Assembly: GCF_029338275.1 (NCBI RefSeq)
Contig: NZ_CP119789.1
Span: 1,240,001-1,304,000, forward strand
Source of the DNA: Haloarcula ordinaria
GTDB lineage: Archaea; Halobacteriota; Halobacteria; Halobacteriales; Haloarculaceae
Length of the DNA stretch: 64,000 bases
Reading direction: 5' to 3'
Made by a program: the position numbers and the translations under genes. The notes under the pieces were generated by a model, which was given only the letters and a program-made list of their open reading frames with translations, was not told the DNA's origin and did no database searches. This document shows positions 56,990-64,000 of this stretch, in pieces; the stretch's first letter is position 1; each line of letters opens with the position of its first letter.

Positions 56990-58051
56990 ATGCTGGAAGA
57001 CGAGTTCGGTCGCGAGGTCACCGGCGTCCGCGTCTCGCTGACCGACCGGTGTAACTTCGACTGCGTCTACTGCCACAACGAGGGGCTGGGCGACACGCGC
57101 GGCCCGATGGACCCACAGGACGACGAACTCGGGACCGACGCTGTCGTCCGGTTTCTCGAAGTCGCCCACGACTTTGGCGTCGGTGCGGTGAAGTTCACCG
57201 GCGGCGAACCGATGCTCAGAGACGACCTCGAAGCCATCGTTCGGCGCACGCCCGACGACATGGCGGTGTCGATGACGACCAACGGCACCTTCCTCCCGGG
57301 CCGGGCCGAGGGGCTCGTCGATGCGGGGCTCGACCGCGTCAACGTCTCGCAGGACGCGCTGGACGCCGAGGCGTTCGCCGAACTCACGCAGAGCGGCGCG
57401 TACGACCGGGTCCTCGAAGGCGTCGAGGCGGCCCTCGACGCGGGACTCGCGCCGGTGAAACTCAACATGGTCGTCTTCGAGCCGACGGCGGGCTACGTCC
57501 CGGGGATGGTCGACCACGTCGCCGAGAACGACGGGCTCCAGCTGCAGCTCATCGAGTACATGCCGGAGCTCGCGGGCCACCCGGAGTGGGCCGTCGACAT
57601 CCAGCGGGTTCACGACTGGCTCGAGGCCCAGGCCGACCACGTCGAGACCCGCGCGATGCACGACCGGAAGCGCTACTTCGTCAGCAGCGAGGCGGCCGCG
57701 CGAGCCGAGAACGGGACCGTGGCGGCCGCCGACGGCGGTGGCGATGCCGCCGGGCTGGGGATGGTCGAGATTGTCGACCCTGTCGGGAACGCCGACTTCT
57801 GTGCGAACTGCCACCGGGTCCGGCTCACGCACGACGGCTACCTCAAGGGGTGTCTGAACCGCAACGACGACCTCGTCGCCATCGGCGAGACGAAGGCCTC
57901 GATGCGCGAGGCCTTCCGGACGACCGTCGCCGAGCGGGTCCCCTACTATGGCGAGTACATGATCGAAGAGGACGGCGAGTGGACGTTCAACGAGGCCTAC
58001 CGGGACAGCGAGGGCGACCGGACGCCCTACGAGTACTCGAAGGACGACTGA
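56990..58051 (+). CDS. moaA: GTP 3',8-cyclase MoaA
   Basis: A 353-residue radical-SAM enzyme that makes the first molybdopterin intermediate from GTP. The SAM cluster motif CNFDCVYC (Cys21, Cys25, Cys28) is present, followed by [10 protein letters not shown]. The second 4Fe-4S cluster Cys residues lie in [20 protein letters not shown]. The C-terminal end ([17 protein letters not shown]) replaces the usual GG motif, a feature of several archaeal MoaA. The molybdenum cofactor genes moeA lie about 1.3 kb right on the other strand. Confidence 0.95.
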   Translation: MLEDEFGREVTGVRVSLTDRCNFDCVYCHNEGLGDTRGPMDPQDDELGTDAVVRFLEVAHDFGVGAVKFTGGEPMLRDDLEAIVRRTPDDMAVSMTTNGTFLPGRAEGLVDAGLDRVNVSQDALDAEAFAELTQSGAYDRVLEGVEAALDAGLAPVKLNMVVFEPTAGYVPGMVDHVAENDGLQLQLIEYMPELAGHPEWAVDIQRVHDWLEAQADHVETRAMHDRKRYFVSSEAAARAENGTVAAADGGGDAAGLGMVEIVDPVGNADFCANCHRVRLTHDGYLKGCLNRNDDLVAIGETKASMREAFRTTVAERVPYYGEYMIEEDGEWTFNEAYRDSEGDRTPYEYSKDD

Positions 58052-58214
58052 GAGGGGGTATCGGAGTCGTTCAGCGAGTCGCTCCCGAGAGGTGGAATTT
58101 CTGTCGCGAGCAAATCCGCGAGCGACCGAAACGGAATCCGTGCCCAAGGAGATCTCCTCCCGTTCAAATTCGGGAGACGCCACCCAACCACCAGCACTGA
58201 ACCCTGAAAGCCGC
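58052..58214. other. Intergenic tail after moaA
   Basis: About 163 bases between the convergent stops of moaA and the gene at 58215. It is visibly less GC-rich than the neighbours and has AT-rich words (GGAATTTC, TTCAAATTC). I see no gene, tRNA or terminator with certainty. Confidence 0.4.
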
Positions 58215-59132
58215 CTATGTGTAGCTATCGACGAGTGCCGAGACCTCGTCGATGTAGTTCTCGCGGACTCGTCGGTTCGACATCTCCTGGACGTGCGTCG
58301 ACGTCTGGTCGATACTCGGGCTCGTTCCGAGCGGTCGGTCCACGAGGTCGTACTGCGAGATCAGTTCGACCGGCCCCTCGACCGCTTCGAGGTTGTCGAT
58401 GACGGCGTCGATCGCTCCCCGGATCTCGGTCCGCTCGGCGAAGTCGGGGCACCGGGTTATCCACCCGCGGTCGTTATCGTGTTCGTACGCGGCCCATATA
58501 TCCGCCTCGAAGAATCTCGTCTCGCCCCGGTATTCGATGTTCGAGGCGTCATCGTCCTTGACGTAGATTGCGTACTCGGGCGCTTCCTGATCGAGACCGA
58601 AGATCGAGAAGAAATCGTCCCACTCGGTCGGCAAGTCGTCGAGCTGACCGGTCAACGCGACGTCCCACACGTGTGTACTGGCGGTCGTGTGCTCGTCGCG
58701 CCAGGCGTCGAGACGGGTCTCGTCTACGAAGACGGGGATCGAATTTCGACCGATCCCTTCGTACAGGCCGGCGTAGTAGACGCCTTCCATCGGCTCCAGG
58801 CGGACGACCGGTTGTCCCGAGCCGATGCTGACGAGCGCGTCGATACTGGCTGGAGCCTCCGTCGAAAGTGCGTCTCTGAACTCGAAGTGCCGCTGTTTGA
58901 TGAGCCGCGGATCCCCGAAGATCATCGGAGCGTACAGAGAGAGCGTCCCTTCGACCGTAACGTAGGTCCCGGTATCGAGCGTGTCCCGACGGTGTGCGTT
59001 CCAGAACTCCTTGACACCGCCGATTTCGTCGACACCTCCGTCCAGGACGACGGATTTCCGCTGGTGATAGGCACTCGCGGCGTTGACCCCCAACGTCAGT
59101 GCCCCGAGCGTCGCCGAGATCGGATCGACCAT
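58215..59132 (-). CDS. Accessory hypothetical protein
   Basis: A 305-residue protein of unknown function. The short N-terminus MVDPISATLGALTLGVNAAS could insert in or touch a membrane. Further on are FWNAHRRDTLDTGTYVTVEG, LSLYAPMIFGDPRLIKQRHFEF and a C-terminal helical tail ending SALVDSYT. I recognise no domain. GC is lower than in the surrounding genes and the codon choice is less biased, suggesting recent arrival. A TATA-like CCATTTAAC lies about 26 bases upstream of the ATG at 59132, so it looks expressed. Confidence 0.75.
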   Translation of the reverse strand: MVDPISATLGALTLGVNAASAYHQRKSVVLDGGVDEIGGVKEFWNAHRRDTLDTGTYVTVEGTLSLYAPMIFGDPRLIKQRHFEFRDALSTEAPASIDALVSIGSGQPVVRLEPMEGVYYAGLYEGIGRNSIPVFVDETRLDAWRDEHTTASTHVWDVALTGQLDDLPTEWDDFFSIFGLDQEAPEYAIYVKDDDASNIEYRGETRFFEADIWAAYEHDNDRGWITRCPDFAERTEIRGAIDAVIDNLEAVEGPVELISQYDLVDRPLGTSPSIDQTSTHVQEMSNRRVRENYIDEVSALVDSYT

Positions 59133-59153
59133 ACCGTAGGCTAACAGACGGTA

Positions 59154-59162
59154 CCATTTAAC
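59154..59162 (-). promoter_or_regulatory. TATA-like box of the accessory gene
   Basis: CCATTTAAC on the plus strand reads GTTAAATGG on the minus strand, centred about 26 bases before the ATG at 59132. Confidence 0.5.
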
Positions 59163-59345
59163 AGCAACCGATATCGATGCCGAACTGCGATACTGCGTCA
59201 CCATCCCCACCCTCGTGAAGGTCAGTGAACAGGGAGTCAGTATCGTGTTCTCTCCAGCAGTTCGAGTCTGCAAGCGACAGAGATTCGAACACCGCTGCCG
59301 GTCGAACGACTCGTTCGGTCTGCCCGGCTCCGATGAACCCTCTGA
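59158..59345 (-). pseudogene. Possible C-terminal remnant of a lost gene
   Basis: Between the accessory gene promoter and the end of moeA, one minus-strand frame reads FESLSLADSNCWREH, then DTDSLFTDLHEGGDGDAVSQ and FGIDIGCC, with a stop at 59158. It looks like protein, but no start exists unless it runs into moeA in another frame. It may be the tail of a deleted gene. The evidence is only the run of protein-like codons, so confidence is low. Confidence 0.35.
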
Positions 59346-61193
59346 CTACGGCTCCAGGCTGTCGATCGACCGTTCGAGAGCACTGACACCCGGTTTTTCT
59401 ACTCTCTCTGGGGCCGCGTATACGCCGACACGCTGGGTCCCGAGCGAAACGAACCCGAGCCCGAGTTTTTCGGCGGTCGACTGAAGCCCGAGTCCCGCAT
59501 CCGCCTGTCCGGCGAGGACCTTCCGGGCCGGACTCTCGTGTGCGTTCGTCGTCAGCCCGTAGCCCGAGATGGCGGCTGTGAGGTCCCCGCGGTCGACGCC
59601 GCGTTCCTCGGCGAGCGCGTCGAGTGCCGCGTCGAGACTTCGCCGGAGACCGGACCCGGTCCCGCGGTTGACGAACCGCGCCGACCCGTCGACGAGCGCC
59701 GCCAGCCCGTCCACGGCGTCTGCGTCTGCGACCACCAGTCCCCACTCGCGCTCCCAGCCGCCGAGTTCGACGGCGTCCTGTGGCGGGTCGACCGGTCCCG
59801 CTGTCACCGCCAGATCCGGCGTCCCGTCTTCGAGTCGCCGGAGGCCGTCGACGGTCCCTACGGGGAGGTACCGCGGGCGGTCGACGTCGTCCAGTAGTTC
59901 CGAGAGCGTGGGGTCGTCCTCGCCGACGCCCAGCAGCGTCGGGGGTCGCACGTCCGGGGAGAACAGCGACACGTCGACGGTCTCGCCCGCGCCCAGGTAG
60001 TCCGTCTCGGGTGGGACGGCGACGGTGCCGTCCGCGTCGACCAGGCTGGTCGTCGCACCGCTCCCCTTGTCGACAGGGTAGACCAGCAGGTCGCCGTCAC
60101 CGTCCTTGACGAGGCCGACGGGTAGCAACCGATAGCGGCCCTCGCTGTAGCGCTCGGTGACGGCCATCGTCCCGGTGACCGTCGCGGTGGCCGGGTCCGC
60201 CTGCCCCGCCGCGTCGCGGACGACGGGCGCGACGAACTCGCGGAAGATGGTCAGCGCCGAGATGGGGTAGCCCGGCAGGCCGACGTACGCCGAGTCGCCG
60301 ACGGTGCCCACGAGCGTCGGCTTGCCGGGCTTGACCGCCACGCCGTGTAACAGCAGTTCACCGCGCTCCTCGACGACGCGGTAGATGACGTCGACGGCGC
60401 TGGCGCTGGTCGACCCGGAGGAGAGCACGAGGTCACACTCGTCGGCGGCCTCGTGGAGCAGGCGCTCCATCGCCTCGAAGTCGTCACCCACGTGCGGGTA
60501 GAGCACGGCCTCGCCGCCGGCCTCCTCGACGGCGGCCGCGAGCGTGTAACTGTTCACGTCGTATATCTGGCCGGCGGCGCTGTCCAGCGGCTCGCCGGGC
60601 CGGACCAGCTCCTCGCCGGTCGAGATGATACCGACCGTGGGCCGGCCCCGGACCGGGACCTCGTCCACGCCGAGCGCCGAGAGCAGCCCCATCTCCCGGG
60701 GCGTGATTCGCGTCCCGGGGCCCAGCGCCCGCGCTCCCGCGGCGATGTCGGCACCGGCGGGCATCACGTGGTCGCCAGGCGCGACGGCGGTCCGGACCTC
60801 GATGCCGTCCTCGACCTCGGTCGTCCGCTCGACCATCACGACGGCATCGGCCCCCGGTGGCAGCACCGCGCCGGTGGATATTTCGACGATGGTCCCTGGT
60901 TCGACCTCCACGGCCGGCTCCTCGCCCGCGTGGACCGTCCCGACGAGCGGCATCGTCACGGGGCTCGCCTCGTCTGCCCCGAAGGTGTCCTCGGCGCGGA
61001 CCGCGTAGCCGTCCATGCTCGCGCGGTCGAAGCCCGGGACGTCCAGTTCGGCGTCGATACGCTCCGCGAGGATGCGGCCACGGGCGTCGCCGAACGGGAC
61101 CCACTCGATCCCCGGGGCCACGTCGAGGCTCGCGAGCACGTCTCGGACCTCCTCCGGCGGGGCGAGGTCGCGGAACTCGCGGCGGTCGGTCAT
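59346..61193 (-). CDS. moeA: MoeA with C-terminal PBP-like domain
   Basis: A 615-residue two-part protein. Residues 1-400 are molybdopterin molybdotransferase MoeA, which inserts molybdate into adenylated molybdopterin: DRASMDGYAVRAEDTFG (substrate site), TGAVLPPGADAVVMVE, PRKxGLLS-like PREMGLLSALG, GDD and SSGSTSASAVDV. Residues about 415-615 form a PBP-like, LysR-substrate-type domain (LPVGTVDGLRRLEDGTPDLAVTAGP, GLGLQSTAEKLGLGFVSLG), a common C-terminal partner in archaea that may sense molybdate or a cofactor. It overlaps the second moeA stop by 4 bases. Confidence 0.92.
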   Translation of the reverse strand: MTDRREFRDLAPPEEVRDVLASLDVAPGIEWVPFGDARGRILAERIDAELDVPGFDRASMDGYAVRAEDTFGADEASPVTMPLVGTVHAGEEPAVEVEPGTIVEISTGAVLPPGADAVVMVERTTEVEDGIEVRTAVAPGDHVMPAGADIAAGARALGPGTRITPREMGLLSALGVDEVPVRGRPTVGIISTGEELVRPGEPLDSAAGQIYDVNSYTLAAAVEEAGGEAVLYPHVGDDFEAMERLLHEAADECDLVLSSGSTSASAVDVIYRVVEERGELLLHGVAVKPGKPTLVGTVGDSAYVGLPGYPISALTIFREFVAPVVRDAAGQADPATATVTGTMAVTERYSEGRYRLLPVGLVKDGDGDLLVYPVDKGSGATTSLVDADGTVAVPPETDYLGAGETVDVSLFSPDVRPPTLLGVGEDDPTLSELLDDVDRPRYLPVGTVDGLRRLEDGTPDLAVTAGPVDPPQDAVELGGWEREWGLVVADADAVDGLAALVDGSARFVNRGTGSGLRRSLDAALDALAEERGVDRGDLTAAISGYGLTTNAHESPARKVLAGQADAGLGLQSTAEKLGLGFVSLGTQRVGVYAAPERVEKPGVSALERSIDSLEP

Positions 61194-62404
61194 GCCGACC
61201 ACTCCCAGTCCTCGACAGCGACGGGCTGTCCGGCGTCCAGCCCCTCCAGCCGCTCGGGGACGACGACCCACCCGTCGGCCAGCGCGACGCTGGAGAGGAC
61301 ACCTGCCCCGCTCGCCCGCGTCGGCGTCGCGGTCACGTCGTCGCCCGTTCCGTCCAGTTCCACCCGGGCGAACGTCCGGGTGCCGGGGTCGCTGACGACC
61401 TTCCGGGTCAGCGCCGCCTCGGTCGTCGGCGGGTCGACGTGTGGGAGGTGGCCGCGCTCGCGGAGTGCGGGGCGGAGGAACGCCATCGCGGCTACGAGAC
61501 AGGCCACCGGAGGGCCGGGGAGCAGGAGAACCGGCGTCTCCTCGACGACGCCCAGGGCGACCGAGCCGCCGGGTTCGAGGGCGACGCCGTGGCCCAGCAC
61601 CTCGCCGAGCGAATCGACGACCTCCGGGACGCGGTCGCGCGCCCCCATAGAGGTGCCGCCGGTCGTCACCACCACGTCGCGGTCCAGGTCACGCTCGATT
61701 GCCTCGCGGATGGCCTCCTCGTCGTCGGCGACGTCGCGATGTGTCGCGTCACCACCCCAGCGCTCGACGTACTGTGCGACGGTCTGGCCGTCGGTCTCGA
61801 CGGCCTCGCCCGGGTCGGGGTCGGACTCAACCAGCGCCTCGCCGGTCGGAATCACGCTCACGCGTGGGCGTTCGTACACCTCGACCGTCGTTCTGCCGAC
61901 CGACTTGAGCAGTCCGAGGTCCGAGGGTCTGAGCCGGTGGCCCGTCTCGTACAACTTCTGGCCGGCTGCGACGTCTTCGCCGACCGCCGCGACGTTCTCT
62001 TCGCCGGCCACCGCGTCGAACACCGTCAGCGAGTCGCCCCGCCGCTCGGTCGCGTCGACCGTCACGACGGCGTCGGCCGCTTCGGGGAGTTCGCTCCCTC
62101 TTTCGACGCGGGTCGCCGTCCCCGGACCGACCGCCTCGCCGACCTGCAACGCCGCAGGCGAGCGGCCACTCGCGCCGAAGGTGTCCTCGGCCCGGACCGC
62201 GAACCCGTCCGCCGCCGCTCGTCGGTACTCCGGAACCGCGCGCTCGGCGTCGACGACCGTCGCCAGCACGCGCTCGTCGGCGTCACGGAGCGCGATTCGC
62301 TCGGCCCGCTCGTGCGGTGTCACCGCATCGAGGAGTGTCTCTCGTGCGTCCTCGAGCGGTGTCCGACGCCTGAAGCCGTGTGTCCGCCGGCCCTCGTCGC
62401 TCAT
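61190..62404 (-). CDS. moeA: MoeA, second copy
   Basis: A 404-residue MoeA without an added domain. Family motifs: EYRRAAADGFAVRAEDTFGAS, ELPEAADAVVTVD, VVTTGGTSMGARDRVPEV and LLLPGPPVACLVAAMA. Pairs of moeA genes are usual in haloarchaea and the two copies may prefer molybdate or tungstate. The reading frame ends at 61190 and overlaps the next moeA start (61193) by 4 bases, so they are translated together. Confidence 0.94.
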   Translation of the reverse strand: MSDEGRRTHGFRRRTPLEDARETLLDAVTPHERAERIALRDADERVLATVVDAERAVPEYRRAAADGFAVRAEDTFGASGRSPAALQVGEAVGPGTATRVERGSELPEAADAVVTVDATERRGDSLTVFDAVAGEENVAAVGEDVAAGQKLYETGHRLRPSDLGLLKSVGRTTVEVYERPRVSVIPTGEALVESDPDPGEAVETDGQTVAQYVERWGGDATHRDVADDEEAIREAIERDLDRDVVVTTGGTSMGARDRVPEVVDSLGEVLGHGVALEPGGSVALGVVEETPVLLLPGPPVACLVAAMAFLRPALRERGHLPHVDPPTTEAALTRKVVSDPGTRTFARVELDGTGDDVTATPTRASGAGVLSSVALADGWVVVPERLEGLDAGQPVAVEDWEWSA

Positions 62405-62560
62405 TGTCCGGGATTCGCACCTGACGACCAAAAACCTCCGCGTGCCGCGGGGTCACTGTGTGCCCGGATTCGGACGGGAAGGCCGACGGACTCTTTCTCG
62501 GACAGCGATACAGCTCACGCCGTCGCTGGCACGCGACGACCGTCGAGAGAAAAATCCGCG
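62405..62560. other. Intergenic region between second moeA and the HTH regulator
   Basis: 156 bases between the moeA start and the HTH stop, both on the minus strand. I find no open frame with haloarchaeal codon character, no tRNA and no clear promoter box, although this segment must contain the moeA promoter. Confidence 0.4.
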
Positions 62561-62824
62561 TCAGTCCGAGACTGGTGCGTCCGCTTCGGCGGGCTGTTCC
62601 GTGATCTCGTAGAGGTTCTGTCGCGCGTCGGCGAAGTAGACGTCCTCTTCGACCACACCGACCTCGTCGAGGCGTTCGAGCGCGTAGCGGACGGTCCGCG
62701 CGGAGAGCATCGACTCCTCGACGATTCCCTTCTGGGTGAGCGGCCCGTCGTACTCCAGTACCTTGTACACGAGTTTCGCGCTCGGAGGAAGGTCCGCTAT
62801 CGCTTCCCCATCGGACTCTGTCAT
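62561..62824 (-). CDS. Winged-helix transcriptional regulator (MarR/TrmB-like HTH)
   Basis: An 87-residue DNA-binding protein: MTESDGEAIADLPPSAKLVY at the start, a helix-turn-helix TQKGIVEESMLSARTVRYALERLDEVG at residues about 32-58 and a wing VVEEDVYFADARQNLYEI. ATG at 62824 is chosen because TTTAAG (62851-62858 region) lies about 29 bases upstream. It is divergent from the EMC6-like gene, so it may regulate that or itself. Ligand unknown. Confidence 0.88.
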   Translation of the reverse strand: MTESDGEAIADLPPSAKLVYKVLEYDGPLTQKGIVEESMLSARTVRYALERLDEVGVVEEDVYFADARQNLYEITEQPAEADAPVSD

Positions 62825-62850
62825 CACGTGGACCCAGAGGCGCGGGATGC

Positions 62851-62858
62851 TTAAAGAT
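62851..62858 (-). promoter_or_regulatory. TATA-like box of the HTH regulator gene
   Basis: TTAAAGAT on the plus strand (ATCTTTAA on the minus strand), centred about 29 bases before the ATG at 62824. Confidence 0.45.
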
Positions 62859-62952
62859 TGAGGAGTTGGCTCGGCTGGACCGCGCACAGACGGCCGCGAG
62901 CCCGTCTCGGCGAACCGCGCCCCTTTTGGTGGAGGGTAGACGAAAGTGGAGT

Positions 62953-63249
62953 ATGGCTACGGACATGGCGGACGGCATGAGCTCTCACATGCGCGGGCTC
63001 ACTGTCACGACGCTGACGGCGGTCGCGGGCATCGCCGCGGCGTTCGGGTCGAACGCCTTCGCGAGCGGTGCGACCGACACGACGGGGGTGCTCGTGCTCG
63101 CGGCGGCGATCCTGATTCAGTTCCCGATTCTGCGACTCATCGGCATCGGGCAGGAGGACCTCTCGACGAAGGACATCCTCTACATCGCCTTCATGACCTT
63201 CTCCCTGTGGTTCGTCACGTGGGGCATCCTGCTGACCACAGGGGTGTAA
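62953..63249 (+). CDS. EMC6-like small membrane protein
   Basis: A 98-residue protein with hydrophobic helices TVTTLTAVAGIAAAFGSNAF, GVLVLAAAILIQFPILRLIGIG and ILYIAFMTFSLWFVTWGILLTTG. This size and helix pattern match the EMC6-like proteins that precede ABCE1 in haloarchaea; EMC6 belongs to the membrane-protein insertase complex in eukaryotes. ATG at 62953; stop is 2 bases before the ABCE1 start, so one transcript is likely. Confidence 0.8.
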   Translation: MATDMADGMSSHMRGLTVTTLTAVAGIAAAFGSNAFASGATDTTGVLVLAAAILIQFPILRLIGIGQEDLSTKDILYIAFMTFSLWFVTWGILLTTGV

Positions 63250-63251
63250 CC

Positions 63252-64000
63252 ATGGCAGACGACAGCATCGCAGTCGTCGACTTAGATCGGTGTCAGCCCG
63301 ACCGCTGTAACTACGAGTGCATGAACTACTGCCCGCCGAACCGCAGCGGGAAAGAGTGCATCGTCGAGCGGGGCGACGCCTACGAGGACGACGAGGAGTT
63401 CGAGGGGAAGCCCGACCAGATCCGCATCTCGGAGGACATCTGCCTGGGCGAGACCTGCGGTATCTGCGTCAACAAGTGCCCGTTCGACGCGATTCAGATC
63501 ATCAACCTCCCCCAGGAACTCGAGGACGACCCGGTCCACCGCTACGGCGAGAACGCCTTCGCGCTGTACGGCCTCCCGTCCCCGACCGACGGCCAGGTCA
63601 CGGGCATCCTCGGCCCGAACGGTATCGGGAAGACCACCGCCGTCCACATCCTCGCCGACGAGATGGCCCCGAACCTGGGGCGCTACGGCGAGACGCCCGA
63701 CTGGGGAGAGATACTCGACCAGTACCGTGGGACCGCACTCCAGGACTACCTCGAGGAGATGCGCGACGGCGACCTGACCGTCGCCCGCAAGCCCCAGTAC
63801 GTCGACCGCATCCCCGACCAGTTCGACGGGACGGCCAGCGAACTGCTCGAACGGACCGACGAACGCGGCGCGCTCGACGACCTTATCGAACGCACGGGTA
63901 TCGCGCCGGTCGTCGACAACCACATCGACGACCTCTCGGGCGGGGAACTCCAGCGCGTCGCGCTCGTCGCGACCCTGGCGCGGGACGCCGACTTCTACTT
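63252..64000 (+). CDS. ABCE1/Rli1 ribosome recycling factor, C-terminus outside window
   Basis: The first about 249 residues are visible; the rest lies past the right edge. It begins MADDSIAVVDLDRCQPDRCN, with the two 4Fe-4S cluster motifs (CxxDxCxxxC style in DRCQPDRCNYEC and CLGETCGICVNKCPF). The first ABC domain has Walker A GPNGIGKTT and signature LSGGELQRVA. ABCE1 splits ribosomes after termination and is essential. It is close behind the EMC6-like gene. Confidence 0.96.
   Translation, partial: MADDSIAVVDLDRCQPDRCNYECMNYCPPNRSGKECIVERGDAYEDDEEFEGKPDQIRISEDICLGETCGICVNKCPFDAIQIINLPQELEDDPVHRYGENAFALYGLPSPTDGQVTGILGPNGIGKTTAVHILADEMAPNLGRYGETPDWGEILDQYRGTALQDYLEEMRDGDLTVARKPQYVDRIPDQFDGTASELLERTDERGALDDLIERTGIAPVVDNHIDDLSGGELQRVALVATLARDADFY

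Noticed and set aside
55118..58183. Antisense frame of about 1021 codons opposite the PIN-ATPase-KH gene and moaA
   Set aside because: It crosses two well-supported genes on the opposite strand and shows no recognisable motif.

Overview
This 64 kb window comes from a haloarchaeon (class Halobacteria). The DNA is GC-rich and the proteins are strongly acidic. Several genes sit about 26-30 bases behind a TATA-like box with no ribosome binding site (leaderless). Typical archaeal and haloarchaeal genes are present: Sec61-beta, FAU-1, ABCE1, the PIN-ATPase-KH protein, UbaA and PGF-CTERM surface proteins. It reads as ordinary, gene-dense chromosome. There is no transposase, CRISPR array, phage module or rRNA. 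I cannot name the genus from the sequence alone.

Layout. 1-3.3 kb: 3' part of an AIR-synthase-like gene, an exported HExxH metallopeptidase and a low-molecular-weight phosphatase/arsenate-reductase-like protein. 3.4-13.4 kb: mutS and mutL flank small hypothetical genes, a methyltransferase, a HAD phosphatase and two tiny zinc proteins. 13.4-21.3 kb: a PfkB-like protein without its catalytic Asp, a PGF-CTERM surface protein, a YgfZ/GcvT protein, small membrane proteins, a geranylgeranyl-reductase-like enzyme, a BNR-repeat protein and a CopD-like membrane protein. 21.3-33.3 kb: uvrA, a LURP-one-like protein, a Tat-exported LVIVD-repeat protein, FAU-1 ribonuclease with a coupled small gene and Sec61-beta, thioredoxin, a DUF192 protein, an ABC exporter, an NAD-binding epimerase-like protein and a TrkA protein. 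33.3-40.6 kb: an APC permease and an aerobic terminal oxidase operon (subunit II, fused I-III, IV) flanked by two small membrane-protein genes. 40.6-48.3 kb: a stress/metal group with two universal stress proteins, a CBS-HPF fusion protein, Dps, a 55-residue protein behind a DtxR-like operator, tRNA-Val, a frameshifted F420:NADP oxidoreductase, a HAD phosphatase, a UPF0146 protein and an archaemetzincin. 48.3-57 kb: a PUA protein, a BtuF-like protein, UbaA, a soluble chemotaxis transducer, an M32 carboxypeptidase, an M20 peptidase and the PIN-ATPase-KH protein. 57-62.4 kb: molybdenum cofactor genes moaA and two moeA, interrupted by a small lower-GC islet. 62.5-64 kb: an HTH regulator, an EMC6-like protein and the 5' part of ABCE1.

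Themes: DNA repair (mutS, mutL, uvrA), aerobic respiration, molybdopterin and SAMP chemistry, and metal/stress response. The observations most worth checking are DtxR/IdeR-like palindromes at dps and at a 55-residue gene too small for routine calling; a four-CBS protein ending in a ribosome-hibernation-like domain; a single-base frameshift in the F420:NADP oxidoreductase gene; a 49-residue protein behind a perfect palindrome; similar start-proximal sequences on the two genes flanking the oxidase operon; and the islet inside the molybdenum cofactor genes. I did not find a clearly new multi-gene system.
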